Below, piece by piece: positions 1 through 10,095 of a DNA stretch of 64,000 bases (position 1 is the stretch's first letter; the number at the start of each line of letters is the position of its first letter). The notes under the pieces were generated by a model. That model saw nothing but the letters and a program-made list of their open reading frames with translations. It was not told where the DNA came from and searched no databases. A program made the position numbers and the translations under genes. The DNA lies in contig NZ_JAAGOH010000019.1 of NCBI RefSeq assembly GCF_010499455.1, positions 26,001-90,000 of the forward strand, in the 5' to 3' direction. The DNA is from Ideonella livida (GTDB lineage: Bacteria; Pseudomonadota; Gammaproteobacteria; Burkholderiales; Burkholderiaceae_C).

Positions 1-524
1 CCGGCCTTGGCCTTGAACAGCTCGGCGCTCAGGTGCTGGGTGCTGCCCACGGCGATGGTGCCGATGGTGAGCTTGCCGGGCTTGGCCTTGGCATGCGCCA
101 CCAGGTCCTTGAGCGTCTGGAAGGGCGAGTTGGCGGGCACGGCCAGACCCAGTTCAAAGAAGCCCAGGGTGGTGATGGGCAGCAGCTGCTTCTGCACGTC
201 AAACGGCAGTTTCTTGACCAGGTGCACGCTCACGGCGGTGGCGTTGCTCATCAGGAGCAGGGTGTGGCCGTCGGGCTGGGCGCCCAGCACCGCCTGGGTG
301 GCGACGATGCCGCCGGCGCCCGGTTTGTTGTCGATGACGATGCTCTGGCCCAGCAGCGGGGCCATGGCCTGGCCTACGGTGCGGGCGGTGATGTCGGCCA
401 CGCCACCGGGGGCGAAGGGCACCACCAGGGTGATGGGCCGGCTGGGGAAGTCCGACGCCCAGGCGGTGGGCAGGCAGGGGGCCAGGGCGGCGGCGGCCAG
501 CAGGTGGCGTCGTGCAATCGTCAT
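1..524 (-). CDS. Bug-family tripartite tricarboxylate transporter substrate-binding protein, 3' part missing
   Basis: Periplasmic binding protein of the Bug/TctC family, which captures small organic acids. The ATG at 524 has a GGAG Shine-Dalgarno about 6 nt upstream. A Sec signal peptide is visible (basic TIARRH, alanine-rich core, cleavage near AWA-SD), followed by the family opening FPSRPITLVVPFAPGG and then VIDNKPGAGG near residue 75. About 174 codons are present of a usual 320-330; the gene runs off the left edge. It follows the aldo/keto reductase on the same strand. The ligand is unknown; an aromatic or dicarboxylic acid is an inference from the neighbouring catabolic operon. Confidence 0.9.
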   Translation of the reverse strand, partial: MTIARRHLLAAAALAPCLPTAWASDFPSRPITLVVPFAPGGVADITARTVGQAMAPLLGQSIVIDNKPGAGGIVATQAVLGAQPDGHTLLLMSNATAVSVHLVKKLPFDVQKQLLPITTLGFFELGLAVPANSPFQTLKDLVAHAKAKPGKLTIGTIAVGSTQHLSAELFKAKA

Positions 525-612
525 CGTTGTCTCCAGGGGGGTCGGCAAGGCCCGGCACACGGGCCGGGCGGGGGAGGGAGAGGGCGGCCGGCGGGCCGGC
601 GGCCTCTGGGGG

Positions 613-1623
613 TCAGCCGGCGAACTCTTCGGTGTCGATCTCGGCTTGGGTGGCGCTGTTGTAGCGGGTGCCCTGCACGGCGCCGGGGGCGAAGGCGGCC
701 TCCAGCCGGGCCATCTGCTCAGGGCTCAGCGTGACGGCGGCGGCCCCCAGGTTGTCGTCCAGGTGGGCCAGCGAGGTGGTGCCGGGGATGGGCAGGATGT
801 CCGGACCACGGTGCAGCAGCCAGGCCAGGGCCACCTGGGCCACGCTGGCGCCCGCTTCGGCGCCCACGGCCTTGACCGTCTCCAGCAGCGCCAGGTTGGC
901 CGCGTAGTTGCCGGGCAGGAAACGCGGCATGGCGCGGCGGATGTCTTTGGCGTCGAAGTGGGCCACGTCCAGCACGCGGTCGGTCAGGTAGCCGCGGGCC
1001 ACCGGGCTGAAGGCCACAAAGGCCACGCCCAGCGCACGGCAGGCGTCGAGCACGGCGATCTCGGGGTTGCGCGTCCACAGCGAGTATTCGGTCTGCAGCG
1101 CGGTGATGGGGTGCACGGCATGGGCGCGGCGCAGCGTGGCGGCCGAGACTTCGCTCAGGCCCAGGGTGCGGACCTTGCCCTCTTGCACCAGGCGGGCCAT
1201 TTCACCCACCGAGTCCTCAATGGGTACTTGCTTGTCCCAACGGTGCAGGTAGTAGAGGTCAATGACGTCGGTGCCCAGGCGCTGCAGGCTGGCCTCCACA
1301 TCGCGGCGCAGGCTTTCCGGGCGGCCGTCGATCACGCGCTGCAGGGCCCCGTTGGCGCCGGTGGGCTGACCGGTCATGCCGCCCTTGCTGCACAGCGTGA
1401 TGCGCTGGCGGTGCGGGCCGAGCACCTGGCCGACGAGCTTCTCATTGGCACCAAAACCGTAGAGCGCGGCGGTGTCGAACAGGGTCACGCCCTGGTCCAG
1501 GGCGCGCTCCAGCAGGGCCTTGGCGGCCTCAAAGCTCGGGGGCTGGCCGTACGCATGGCTGAGGTTCATGCAGCCCAGGCCGATGGCGGAGACCTGGAAG
1601 GGGCCGAGTTGTCGTTGTGGCAT
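613..1623 (-). CDS. Aldo/keto reductase
   Basis: NAD(P)H-dependent oxidoreductase of the aldo/keto reductase (AKR) superfamily, about 336 residues, which is normal for the YajO/YghZ-like branch. The catalytic tetrad can be read in order: Asp in LFDTAALYG, Tyr in the same ALYG segment, Lys in LCSKGG and His in YYLHRWD. The C-terminal cofactor segment is IPGTTSLAHLDDN. I chose the ATG at 1623 (MPQRQLG). An upstream TTG at 1662 would add 13 unconvincing residues. The gene lies beyond the ligC terminator, so it may have its own promoter or depend on read-through. The substrate cannot be told from sequence. Confidence 0.88.
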   Translation of the reverse strand: MPQRQLGPFQVSAIGLGCMNLSHAYGQPPSFEAAKALLERALDQGVTLFDTAALYGFGANEKLVGQVLGPHRQRITLCSKGGMTGQPTGANGALQRVIDGRPESLRRDVEASLQRLGTDVIDLYYLHRWDKQVPIEDSVGEMARLVQEGKVRTLGLSEVSAATLRRAHAVHPITALQTEYSLWTRNPEIAVLDACRALGVAFVAFSPVARGYLTDRVLDVAHFDAKDIRRAMPRFLPGNYAANLALLETVKAVGAEAGASVAQVALAWLLHRGPDILPIPGTTSLAHLDDNLGAAAVTLSPEQMARLEAAFAPGAVQGTRYNSATQAEIDTEEFAG

Positions 1624-1670
1624 GGGGTCAGGCGGGTTCGGTGCGATGGCGCCGCGAGGCAATGTCGGCG

Positions 1671-1709
1671 AAGAAAAAAGGCCCCGGCAGCCATGGGGCT
1701 GCAGGGGCC
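1671..1709 (-). terminator. Intrinsic terminator of the protocatechuate 4,5-cleavage operon
   Basis: Two 13-nt arms at 1680-1692 and 1697-1709 pair with one mismatch around a 4-nt loop. On the minus strand the stem is followed directly by a run of six T (1674-1679 region). This is a textbook rho-independent terminator placed about 90 nt after the ligC stop. On the plus strand no T-run follows the stem, so it acts leftward only. Confidence 0.85.
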
Positions 1710-1800
1710 GTCAATTCTTCCCGGAAGAAGGAAGAAGAAGGAGATCGGTTCAAGCCGGGTGCAGGCACGGTCGGCGTTGAAGGGGCCTGGGCGTCGACGC

Positions 1801-2757
1801 TCAGCCGTTGAGCTGTTGCTCCAGCTGGTGCAGCACCTGGTAGCAGGGCAGCACGCTGGCCACGCTGCTGTTGGGCTGGCGGCCTTCGCGGATGGCGGCG
1901 AAGAACTCGCGGTCCTGCAGCTCGATGCCGTTCATCGACACGTCCACCTGGGACACGTCGATCTTTTCTTCCTTGCCGTTGACCAGATCGTCGTAGCGGG
2001 CGATGTAGGTGCCGGTGTCACCGATGTAGCGGAAGAAGGTGCCCAGCGGGCCGTCGTTGTTGAAGGACAGGCTCAGCGTGCAGATCGCGCCGTTGGCGGC
2101 CTGGAGCTGGATGCTCATGTCCATGGCGATGCCCAGGGTCGGGTGGATCGGGCCCTGGAGGGCGTTGGCCTTCACGATGGGGCTGCCGCACTGGTAAGCG
2201 AACAGGTCCACGGTGTGGGCGGCGTGGTGCCACAGCAGGTGGTCGGTCCAGCTGCGCGGCTGGCCCAGCGCGTTCATGTTGGTGCGGCGGAAGAAGTAGG
2301 TCTGCACATCCATCTGCTGGATGTTGAATTCGCCGGCCGTGATCTTCTTGTGCACGTACTGGTGGCTGGGGTTGAAGCGGCGGGTGTGGCCGCACATGGC
2401 CACTAGGCCGCTCTCGGCGGCCACGCGCACCACTTCTTCACCTTCGGCCAGGATGTCGCACAGGGGGATTTCCACCTGCACATGCTTGCCGGCCTTCAGG
2501 CAGGCCAGGGTTTGGCTGGCGTGCATCTGGGTGGGGGTGCACAGGATGACGGCGTCCAGCTCGGGCAGGGCCAGGCTGTCGGCCAGCTCGGTGGTGACGT
2601 GGCCGATGCCGTACTTGGCGGCCACTTCGCGGGTCTTCTCCAGGTCGCGGCTGATCAGCGAGATGACTTCGACGCCGTCGATGTTCTTGATGCCGTCCAG
2701 GTGCTTGATGCCGAAGGCGCCGGCACCGGCCAGGGCGACCTTGATGGTCTTGCTCAT
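1801..2757 (-). CDS. ligC: 4-carboxy-2-hydroxymuconate-6-semialdehyde dehydrogenase
   Basis: Oxidises the hemiacetal form of 4-carboxy-2-hydroxymuconate-6-semialdehyde, the LigAB product, to 2-pyrone-4,6-dicarboxylate with NAD(P)+. The 318-residue protein is a Gfo/Idh/MocA-fold oxidoreductase. It has the Rossmann motif ALAGAGAFG near residues 8-16, the HVQVEIPL strand where the family usually has EKP, and the LigC-type stretches CGHTRRFNPSHQY and SWTDHLLWHHAAHTVD. It follows ligB by 51 nt on the same strand and is the last gene before the terminator. The assignment rests on family resemblance plus perfect context between ligAB and the terminator. Confidence 0.93.
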   Translation of the reverse strand: MSKTIKVALAGAGAFGIKHLDGIKNIDGVEVISLISRDLEKTREVAAKYGIGHVTTELADSLALPELDAVILCTPTQMHASQTLACLKAGKHVQVEIPLCDILAEGEEVVRVAAESGLVAMCGHTRRFNPSHQYVHKKITAGEFNIQQMDVQTYFFRRTNMNALGQPRSWTDHLLWHHAAHTVDLFAYQCGSPIVKANALQGPIHPTLGIAMDMSIQLQAANGAICTLSLSFNNDGPLGTFFRYIGDTGTYIARYDDLVNGKEEKIDVSQVDVSMNGIELQDREFFAAIREGRQPNSSVASVLPCYQVLHQLEQQLNG

Positions 2758-2808
2758 GGGTGTTGTCCTTGTGAGTCGTGTCGGAGACGGGGGAGGGGCA
2801 ACGCCGGA

Positions 2809-4139
<1,331 letters not shown>

Positions 4140-4142
4140 GGC

Positions 4143-5084
4143 TCAGGCTCCCTTCACTTCTTCAGGCCAATACAGGCGCATCGGGTTGTCCACCAGCAGC
4201 TTTTGTTGCAGCTCAGGCGTGGGCGCGATGGCGGGGATGAAGTCCACCAGCAGGCCGTCGTCGGGCATGTGGTCCTTCAGGTTGGGGTGGGGCCAGTCGG
4301 TGCCCCAGAGCACGCGGTCCGGGAATTCCTCGACCACACGGCGGGCAAAGGGCACCACATCGCGGTAAGCGGCCTGTTCGCCGTTCAGGGCCTTGGGGCC
4401 GGTGACAGACAGGCGTTCGGGGCAGCTGACCTTGCTCCAGACGTTGGAGTGCTCGCGCATGAACTTCAGGAACAGCTCGAACTCCGGGCCGTCGATGGGC
4501 TTGCTCACGTCCGGGCGGCCCATGTGGTCCACCACCACGGTGGTGGGCAGGGCGGTGAAGAAGTCCCACAGCTCGGGCAGGTCCACCGCTTCAAAGTAGA
4601 TCACCACGTGCCAGCCCAGCTTGGCGATGCGGCCGGCAATTTCCAGCAACTCGTCCTTGGGCGTGAAGTCCACCAGGCGCTTGACGAAATTGAAGCGCAC
4701 GCCGCGCACGCCAGCGTCGTGCAGTTCTTGCAGTTGCTCGTCGGTGATGCTGCGGCGCACCGTGGCCACGCCACGCGCCTTGCCGCCGCTGCTCAGGCAG
4801 GCGTCCACCATGGCGCGGTTGTCGGCGCCGTGGCAGGTGGCCTGCACCACCACGTTGCGGGCAAAGCCCAGGTGGTCGCGCAGGGCGTACAGCTCGGCCT
4901 TGCTGGCGTCGCAGGGGGTGTACTTGCGCTCGGGCGCGTAGGGGAACTCGGCCCCCGGGCCGAAGACATGGCAGTGGGCGTCCACCGCGCCGGCGGGCAG
5001 CTGGAAGCGGGGCTTGGCCGGGCCGGTGTACCAGTCCAGCCAGCCGGCGGTCTTGGTGAAGTCGCCCGTGGTCGGTTTGCTCAT
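4143..5084 (-). CDS. ligI: 2-pyrone-4,6-dicarboxylate hydrolase (lactonase)
   Basis: Opens 2-pyrone-4,6-dicarboxylate to 4-oxalomesaconate, the step after LigC. It belongs to the amidohydrolase superfamily. The metal/substrate HxH pair is DAHCHVFGP (His37 and His39), VVDHMGRPD is present mid-protein, and the catalytic Asp263 lies in WGTDWPHPN, the exact LigI context. Its 313 residues are slightly longer than the Sphingobium enzyme because of a short N-terminal extension. It sits directly upstream of ligA. Confidence 0.94.
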   Translation of the reverse strand: MSKPTTGDFTKTAGWLDWYTGPAKPRFQLPAGAVDAHCHVFGPGAEFPYAPERKYTPCDASKAELYALRDHLGFARNVVVQATCHGADNRAMVDACLSSGGKARGVATVRRSITDEQLQELHDAGVRGVRFNFVKRLVDFTPKDELLEIAGRIAKLGWHVVIYFEAVDLPELWDFFTALPTTVVVDHMGRPDVSKPIDGPEFELFLKFMREHSNVWSKVSCPERLSVTGPKALNGEQAAYRDVVPFARRVVEEFPDRVLWGTDWPHPNLKDHMPDDGLLVDFIPAIAPTPELQQKLLVDNPMRLYWPEEVKGA

Positions 5085-5130
5085 GATGGGTGAGTCCTTG
5101 GAGGGTGTCGTGCGTGGTCTTCTGGCGTGG

Positions 5131-6147
5131 TCAGGCTCGTGGCGGCCTGTTCACGGGGAGGGGCTCCGGCGGCGCCGGAGCGGTTGGGTTCTGGGCGGGC
5201 CGTGCGGCGGCGGCGGCCCGCAGGCGGTCGGCTTCGGGGCGCCAGTCGGGGCTGCGGGCAAAGCCGGGGGTGCCGCGTTCGCCAAACACCCCGGCGTCGG
5301 CCAGGTCGGCCACCCAGGCCTGGCGCGCGGCGGTGCCGCTGGCGCTCCAGGGGGTCAGGCCGGCTTCGGCCACGGTGGCGGCCACTTCGCGCACCTCTTC
5401 GCTTCGGCGGCGGCCATGCTCGATCACGCGCTGGAAGAAGTAGGCCGCTTGCTTCTCCCAGTCGATGCCGGGAAAGGTTTCTTGCAGGCTGTCGATCAGG
5501 GCGTCTTCCACGCCAAAGTGGCGGGCGGCGGTGAAGCTCTCGATGACCATGGCCTCCAAGCCCTTGATCATCACGCTGCGGCACATCTTGGTGGCGCTGG
5601 CCACGCCCAGCGTGGGGCTGCCCACGCGGCTGGCAAAACCCAGGGCGTTGACCAGCGGGCTGAGCGTGGCGGCCCAGGGCCCACCGAGCAGCAGCGGCAC
5701 GCGGCTGCGGTAGGGCGGCACGCTGGTCATCACCGCACCCTCCACATAGCGGCCACCGGCGGCGTCAATGAGCGCGGCGGCCTGCCCCTTGGTGCCGGGT
5801 GAGGCGGAATTGAAATCCAGGAAAAAGGCCCCGGCACTCAGCGCCGGGGCACAGGCTCGGGCCACGGCCAGTGTCTGGCTGGCGGTGACGGCGCTGATGA
5901 TGAAGTCCGACGTGCCGGCCAGCGCGGCGTGGTGGGGGGCCAGCACCACCCCATGCGCGGCGGCGTGGGCCTGCAGCGGGGCGGCGCTGGCGGCCTCGAC
6001 CAGCTTGAGGTCAAAGGCCGTGACGGCCACGCCCCGGGCACGCAGGTCCTCGGCCAGGATGCGGCCCACCTCGCCGTAGCCCACCAGGCCGATGCGCCAG
6101 GCGCGCGGGTCGGTCGGGAGCGGTGCGGCGGGCAGGGGGGGCATCAT
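5131..6147 (-). CDS. NAD(P)-binding oxidoreductase of the 6-phosphogluconate dehydrogenase/3-hydroxyisobutyrate dehydrogenase type
   Basis: Rossmann oxidoreductase with the dinucleotide motif IGLVGYGEVGRIL at the N-terminus, LDFNSASPGTK in the substrate region and ATKMCRSVMIKGLEAM with the expected catalytic Lys region. Relatives with a DUF1932-type C-terminal domain recur in protocatechuate 4,5-cleavage operons, but I know of no settled reaction for them. I chose the tandem ATG at 6147/6144, 11 nt after the preceding stop with AAAGG just upstream. A GTG at 6201 would overlap the upstream gene. The proline-rich C-terminus looks disordered. Its position inside the operon suggests an accessory role in aromatic catabolism. 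Confidence 0.8.
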   Translation of the reverse strand: MMPPLPAAPLPTDPRAWRIGLVGYGEVGRILAEDLRARGVAVTAFDLKLVEAASAAPLQAHAAAHGVVLAPHHAALAGTSDFIISAVTASQTLAVARACAPALSAGAFFLDFNSASPGTKGQAAALIDAAGGRYVEGAVMTSVPPYRSRVPLLLGGPWAATLSPLVNALGFASRVGSPTLGVASATKMCRSVMIKGLEAMVIESFTAARHFGVEDALIDSLQETFPGIDWEKQAAYFFQRVIEHGRRRSEEVREVAATVAEAGLTPWSASGTAARQAWVADLADAGVFGERGTPGFARSPDWRPEADRLRAAAAARPAQNPTAPAPPEPLPVNRPPRA

Positions 6148-6158
6148 GGCGGGGCCTT

Positions 6159-7157
6159 TCAGTCCAGCGCGGCCTTGGCGCGTTCGATCACCTTGCCCCA
6201 CTTGTTGGACTCTGCGGCAATGAAGGCGTTGAACAGCTGCGGCGTGGTCGGGAAGGGCTCGTAGCCGAAGGTGGCGAACCGGTCCTTGAAGTCCGGCTCG
6301 GCCAGCGCGGCCTCCACGTCCTTCTGGATCTTCTCGGCCACGGCCTTGGGCAGGCCCTTGGGCGCGGCGATGGCGGTCCAGCCGGTCACCTCATAGCCGG
6401 CGGGGCCACCGCTCTCGGCCACGGTGGGCACGTCGGGGAAGGCCGGGTGGCGCTTGGGCGCGGTCACGGCGATGAACTTGATCTTGCCGGTGCGCTGCAG
6501 CGGGCCGGCGGTGGCCAGCGAACCCAGGGACCAGTCCAGCTCCCCATTGGCCACGCCGGTGTACAGCATCGACGTTTCCTTGTAGATGACGTGCTGCATC
6601 TCGGTGCCGCTCTGGGCCTCCAGCAGGGCCGAGCCCAGGTGCACCGGGTTGCCCACGCTCCAGGAGCCGTAGTTCAGCTTGCCCGGCCGGGCCTTGGCGT
6701 CGGCCAGGATGTCGCCCACCGTCTTGTAGCGGCTGCCGGCCGACACGCCCACGAAGAAGTAGGTGCGGAACAGCGGCGCCAGCGTGTCGAAGTCCTTGCC
6801 TGCGTCGTAGGGCAGCTTCTTGAACAGGTGCGGGTAGGCCACCAGGTGCACGTTGTCCAGCTGGATCAGGTCGTGACCGTCGTTGGCACCGCGCTTGAAG
6901 GCGTCGATGGCGATGAAGCCGTTACCACCCGGCTTGTTCTCGATGATGACCGGCTGGCCCCACTTCTTCTGGAGCTTCTCGGCCAGCACGCGCAGCACGG
7001 CCTCCGGGCCGGCACCGGCCGGGAAGGGCGTGATGATCCGCACCGGACGGGTCGGGAAGGTGACTTGCTGCTGGGCCTGGGCGGCGGGCAGCAGGGTGGC
7101 GGCAGCGCCCAGGGTCAGCAGGGCGCGGCGCAGCAGGGACGAGGTCTTCTTGTGCAT
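6159..7157 (-). CDS. Bug-family tripartite tricarboxylate transporter substrate-binding protein
   Basis: Periplasmic binding protein of about 332 residues with a signal peptide (MHKKTSSLLRRALL, cleavage near AQA-QQ) and Bug hallmarks: FPTRPVRIITPFPAG, VIIENKPGGNGF and a C-terminal FNAFIAAESNKWGKVI. The ATG at 7157 is preceded by GGAG at good spacing. It is embedded between ligK and the oxidoreductase, so it probably captures an aromatic acid or a ring-fission dicarboxylate for this operon. No TctA/TctB membrane components are present here, which is common for orphan Bug proteins. Confidence 0.92.
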   Translation of the reverse strand: MHKKTSSLLRRALLTLGAAATLLPAAQAQQQVTFPTRPVRIITPFPAGAGPEAVLRVLAEKLQKKWGQPVIIENKPGGNGFIAIDAFKRGANDGHDLIQLDNVHLVAYPHLFKKLPYDAGKDFDTLAPLFRTYFFVGVSAGSRYKTVGDILADAKARPGKLNYGSWSVGNPVHLGSALLEAQSGTEMQHVIYKETSMLYTGVANGELDWSLGSLATAGPLQRTGKIKFIAVTAPKRHPAFPDVPTVAESGGPAGYEVTGWTAIAAPKGLPKAVAEKIQKDVEAALAEPDFKDRFATFGYEPFPTTPQLFNAFIAAESNKWGKVIERAKAALD

Positions 7158-7336
7158 GGGAGTCTCCAGGGTCGGCACGGTGCCGCCCGCTCGGCGGGAT
7201 GCCGGGGAGGGGCGTGGCGGCACGCGTGGTCGGATTCGCGGGTCTGGGTGCCAGGCGTCTGGGCCTGGCCTGGCATCTTCGTCCGGTGCCCGCTTTGGCG
7301 GTGGCGGCCGGCCCGGTCAGGGCGCGGCCGTCCGCG

Positions 7337-8020
7337 TCAGTCGATGTAGCGCAGGCCGGCCTGGGCCAGCGGTTCGCGCATCTTGTACATGTCCAGGCCC
7401 AGCACGCCGGAGGCCAGCTTGGCGCGCTTCTCGCCTTCAAAGCTCTCGCGCTTGGCGGCGGCGGCGGCCACCACGGCGGCCTGGGCGGCCGGCACGCAGC
7501 ACACGCCGTCGTCGTCGGCCACGATGGCGTCACCCGGGTTCACCAGCATGCCGGCGCAGACCACGGGGATGTTGACCGAGCCCAGCGTGGCCTTGATGCA
7601 GCCCTTGCTGCTGATGGCCTTGCTCCACACCGGGAAGCCCATTTCCTGCAGCGTGCGCACATCGCGCACACCGGCGTCGATGATCAAGGCCCGGGCGCCC
7701 CGGGCCTGGAAGCTGGTGGCCAGCAGGTCGCCGAAGTAGCCGTCGGTGCACTCGGCGGTGATGGCGGCCACCACCACGTCGCCGGGCTGGATCTGCTCGG
7801 CGGCCACGTGCAGCATCCAGTTGTCGCCCGGGTGCAGCAGTACGGTCACGGCAGTGCCGCTGACCTGGGCGCCGGGATAGATCGGACGCATGTAGGGCTT
7901 GAGCAGACCCACACGGCCCTGGGCTTCGTGCACCGTGGCCGAGCCCAGCGCCGCCATGCGGTCGGTGGCCTCGCGGTCGGCGCGGCGGATGTTGCGGTAG
8001 ACGACGCCCAGTTCGTACAT
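7337..8020 (-). CDS. ligK: 4-carboxy-4-hydroxy-2-oxoadipate aldolase/oxaloacetate decarboxylase
   Basis: Last step of the 4,5-cleavage pathway: splits 4-carboxy-4-hydroxy-2-oxoadipate to pyruvate and oxaloacetate, and can decarboxylate oxaloacetate. It has an RraA-like fold of 227 residues with the class II pyruvate aldolase signature GDLL at about 97-100 and DAGVRD with Arg119-Asp120, which bind substrate and divalent metal. The ATG at 8020 has AAGGA about 9 nt upstream; a longer in-frame version to 8092 adds 24 atypical residues. It is the first gene of the leftward operon. Confidence 0.93.
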   Translation of the reverse strand: MYELGVVYRNIRRADREATDRMAALGSATVHEAQGRVGLLKPYMRPIYPGAQVSGTAVTVLLHPGDNWMLHVAAEQIQPGDVVVAAITAECTDGYFGDLLATSFQARGARALIIDAGVRDVRTLQEMGFPVWSKAISSKGCIKATLGSVNIPVVCAGMLVNPGDAIVADDDGVCCVPAAQAAVVAAAAAKRESFEGEKRAKLASGVLGLDMYKMREPLAQAGLRYID

Positions 8021-8135
8021 GCTTGGAATCCTTGTGGAATGTCGGGGAAGCCCCAGATTCGAGTCCATCGGATTCTGCGGGCGCTCTGCCATGCCGGCTA
8101 GGAAGCGCTGGCACTAGCAGCTATCGCATTTCGGC
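8021..8135. promoter_or_regulatory. Divergent promoter region between ligK and mtfA
   Basis: This 115-bp gap must carry the promoter of the protocatechuate operon and that of mtfA. An imperfect inverted repeat, CAGATTC at 8054-8060 and GATTCTG at 8071-8077 (one mismatch), lies 34-57 bp upstream of ligK and could be an operator. No LysR or IclR regulator gene is visible nearby, so the binding protein is unknown. Confidence 0.35.
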
Positions 8136-9035
8136 ATGGATTTCCCCGACGGCAGCGGGGTGGAAGGCAAAGGGCATGGCGTGGAGGGGCTGAACGGTGT
8201 CGGGGTGGCGGTGTTGCTGGGGCTGGCCGCGGCCTTGGCCATGGTGCTGCAGCCGCGGTGGCGCCGGGCGCGCCGCGAGCGGGTGGCCGCGCAGCCCCTG
8301 CCTGAGGCGTGGCGGCAGGCGCTGCGCGATCAGGTGCCGTTGCTGGCCCGCCTGCCGGCGCCGCGGCAGCGACAGCTGAGGCAGCGCCTGCAGGTGTTTC
8401 TGGCGGAGGTGCCCTTCATCGGCTGCGCCGGCCTGGAGGTGACCGAGGCCATGCGCCTGAGCATTGCCGCGCAGGCCTGCCTGCTGCTGCTGGGGCGGCC
8501 GGAGGCGAGCTATGAGTCGCTGCGCCAGGTGCTGGTCTACCCGGGGGGCTTTGTGGTGGACCGCCAGCGCCGCGACGAGGCCGGCGTGGTCCATGAGGAG
8601 CGGGTGGCCCATGCCGGCGAGAGCTGGGCCGAGGGCCAGGTGGTGCTGAGCTGGGACGACGTGGCCTATGGCGCGGAGGTGCCCGACGACGGGATGAACG
8701 TGGTGTTGCATGAATTCGCCCACCAGCTGGACCAGGCCGGGCTGCGTGTGCTCAGCGGCCCGCCGGGACCGCAGGACGCGCCGGCACCGCCGGCCACGGC
8801 GCGGGCCCATGCGGCCTGGCAGGCCCGCCTGGATGAAGCCTTCGAGGCGTTCTGTGCACGCTGCGCCGCCGGGCGGCCAGGCCTGCTCGACCCCTACGGG
8901 GCCACGGCGCCTGAGGAGTTCTTTGCCGTGGCCACCGAGGCCTTCTTTGAGCAGCCCCTGGCCATGCGCTACCAGCTGCCCGGCCTCTACGCCGACCTGC
9001 AGGCCTTCTACGGACAGGACCCCGCGGGCTGGTGA
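8136..9035 (+). CDS. mtfA: MtfA-family zinc-dependent peptidase (Mlc titration factor)
   Basis: Homologue of MtfA, an aminopeptidase-like zinc protein that in E. coli binds the glucose repressor Mlc. The gluzincin motif HEFAH lies at residues 192-196 and the third zinc ligand is expected at Glu268 in ATEAFFEQP. A hydrophobic segment at about residues 23-38 precedes the catalytic domain and suggests a membrane anchor, as in many proteobacterial relatives. At 299 residues it is a little longer than the E. coli protein. The exact start is not certain; no strong Shine-Dalgarno is visible before 8136. Confidence 0.9.
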   Translation: MDFPDGSGVEGKGHGVEGLNGVGVAVLLGLAAALAMVLQPRWRRARRERVAAQPLPEAWRQALRDQVPLLARLPAPRQRQLRQRLQVFLAEVPFIGCAGLEVTEAMRLSIAAQACLLLLGRPEASYESLRQVLVYPGGFVVDRQRRDEAGVVHEERVAHAGESWAEGQVVLSWDDVAYGAEVPDDGMNVVLHEFAHQLDQAGLRVLSGPPGPQDAPAPPATARAHAAWQARLDEAFEAFCARCAAGRPGLLDPYGATAPEEFFAVATEAFFEQPLAMRYQLPGLYADLQAFYGQDPAGW

Positions 9036-9066
9036 GTGGCGCTGGCGGGGCGCTCCCCGGCGCGGC

Positions 9067-9987
9067 TCAGCCCCGCAGACGCCGCCGCAGGCGGCGCAGT
9101 GCCGGGCGGACATGGAAGTCCACCACGTCCTTGCGGAACGAGGCCCACAGCCCGTCCACGGGCACGCCCGAAGCCCGGAACAGGCGCCAGAGTTCGCGGT
9201 GGTAGTGCCAGGGCGCCTCGTTGGCGGCAAAGTGCATCATCACCGGCTCATAGACTTGGCCGTCCAGCCGCTCGACCAGGCGGCAGTGGCCATGCCGCGC
9301 GTCCATCTCCAGTGTGCCGGGCTGGGCCGACAGGTAGCGGGCCAGCACGCCGGACTCCAGCATTGGCGGCAGACCCAGGCGGGTCAGGACGATGTTGAGG
9401 GCATCCTCATCGGCAAAACGGATGTCGCCGGCGATCTCGCGGTAGCGCGCTGCCACGTCCCGCGCCATGTCGAACACCTCGCGGCAGCCAGGTTTGACGA
9501 ACAGCGCATGGCCGGCTCCGTCGATGCAGGTGAAGCGGGCCGCGCCGATGTCGCGCAGCATGCGGGCACGGTCCAGGCCGAAGCTGCTGAAGCCCTCATT
9601 GCAGTAAATGCCCACCGCCGCGTAGGGCTGGTGGCACCAGCGGGCCACCAGGGGCGCGATGGGCTTGAACACCAGCATGTCCGAGTCCAGGAAGAAGGTG
9701 GTCTGGAACGGGCTGTAGTCGTCCAGGTGCACCTTGTGGATGAAGCCCCTGAGCCCGGGCTTCTCCAGGATGACCTGGTCAAAGTAGGGCCTCAGGCGTT
9801 CACCCACCGCCGCCGAACAGGCCACCGCGGTGGGCACGCCCGGGTTGCTGACGCGCAGCGACAGGGCCAGGCCGATGGCCTTGACGGCATCGGAAGGGGT
9901 GGCCAGCGTGAGGATGCCGAAGTCCGGCCGGCCCGCCGCGGCGGGGGGCGTTGCGGGGTGTTCGGTGGGAGGGTCCTGGGCGGCCAC
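9067..9987 (-). CDS. GT-A-fold glycosyltransferase, GT8-like
   Basis: Putative sugar-nucleotide-dependent glycosyltransferase. It starts with a Rossmann-like strand DFGILTLAT and has a DxD metal/UDP-binding motif in FFLDSDMLVF, followed by CNEGFSSFG and FADEDALNIVL, as in GT-A enzymes. The C-terminus is highly basic (RRLRRRLRG). I prefer the GTG at 9987, which has GAAGAG just upstream. A GTG at 10092, only 4 nt after trmL, would add 35 residues unlike a protein. The acceptor is unknown, and a role in surface glycan or glycolipid synthesis is only a guess. Confidence 0.7.
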   Translation of the reverse strand: MAAQDPPTEHPATPPAAAGRPDFGILTLATPSDAVKAIGLALSLRVSNPGVPTAVACSAAVGERLRPYFDQVILEKPGLRGFIHKVHLDDYSPFQTTFFLDSDMLVFKPIAPLVARWCHQPYAAVGIYCNEGFSSFGLDRARMLRDIGAARFTCIDGAGHALFVKPGCREVFDMARDVAARYREIAGDIRFADEDALNIVLTRLGLPPMLESGVLARYLSAQPGTLEMDARHGHCRLVERLDGQVYEPVMMHFAANEAPWHYHRELWRLFRASGVPVDGLWASFRKDVVDFHVRPALRRLRRRLRG

Positions 9988-10095
9988 GTACTTCTCTTCT
10001 GGGATGGCGAGCGTTTCATTGTGCCCGGGCCGCCCGCGCTGGCCTGTCGCCCAAACCCGGTCTGGCGGGCAGACCCGGGCAGGGTGATGCACCCC

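Noticed and set aside
7..2406. 799-codon open frame on the plus strand
   Set aside because: It is the antisense shadow of the Bug protein, aldo/keto reductase and ligC. High GC leaves stop-free frames on the opposite strand; the translation is Gly/Ala/His-rich with no domain.
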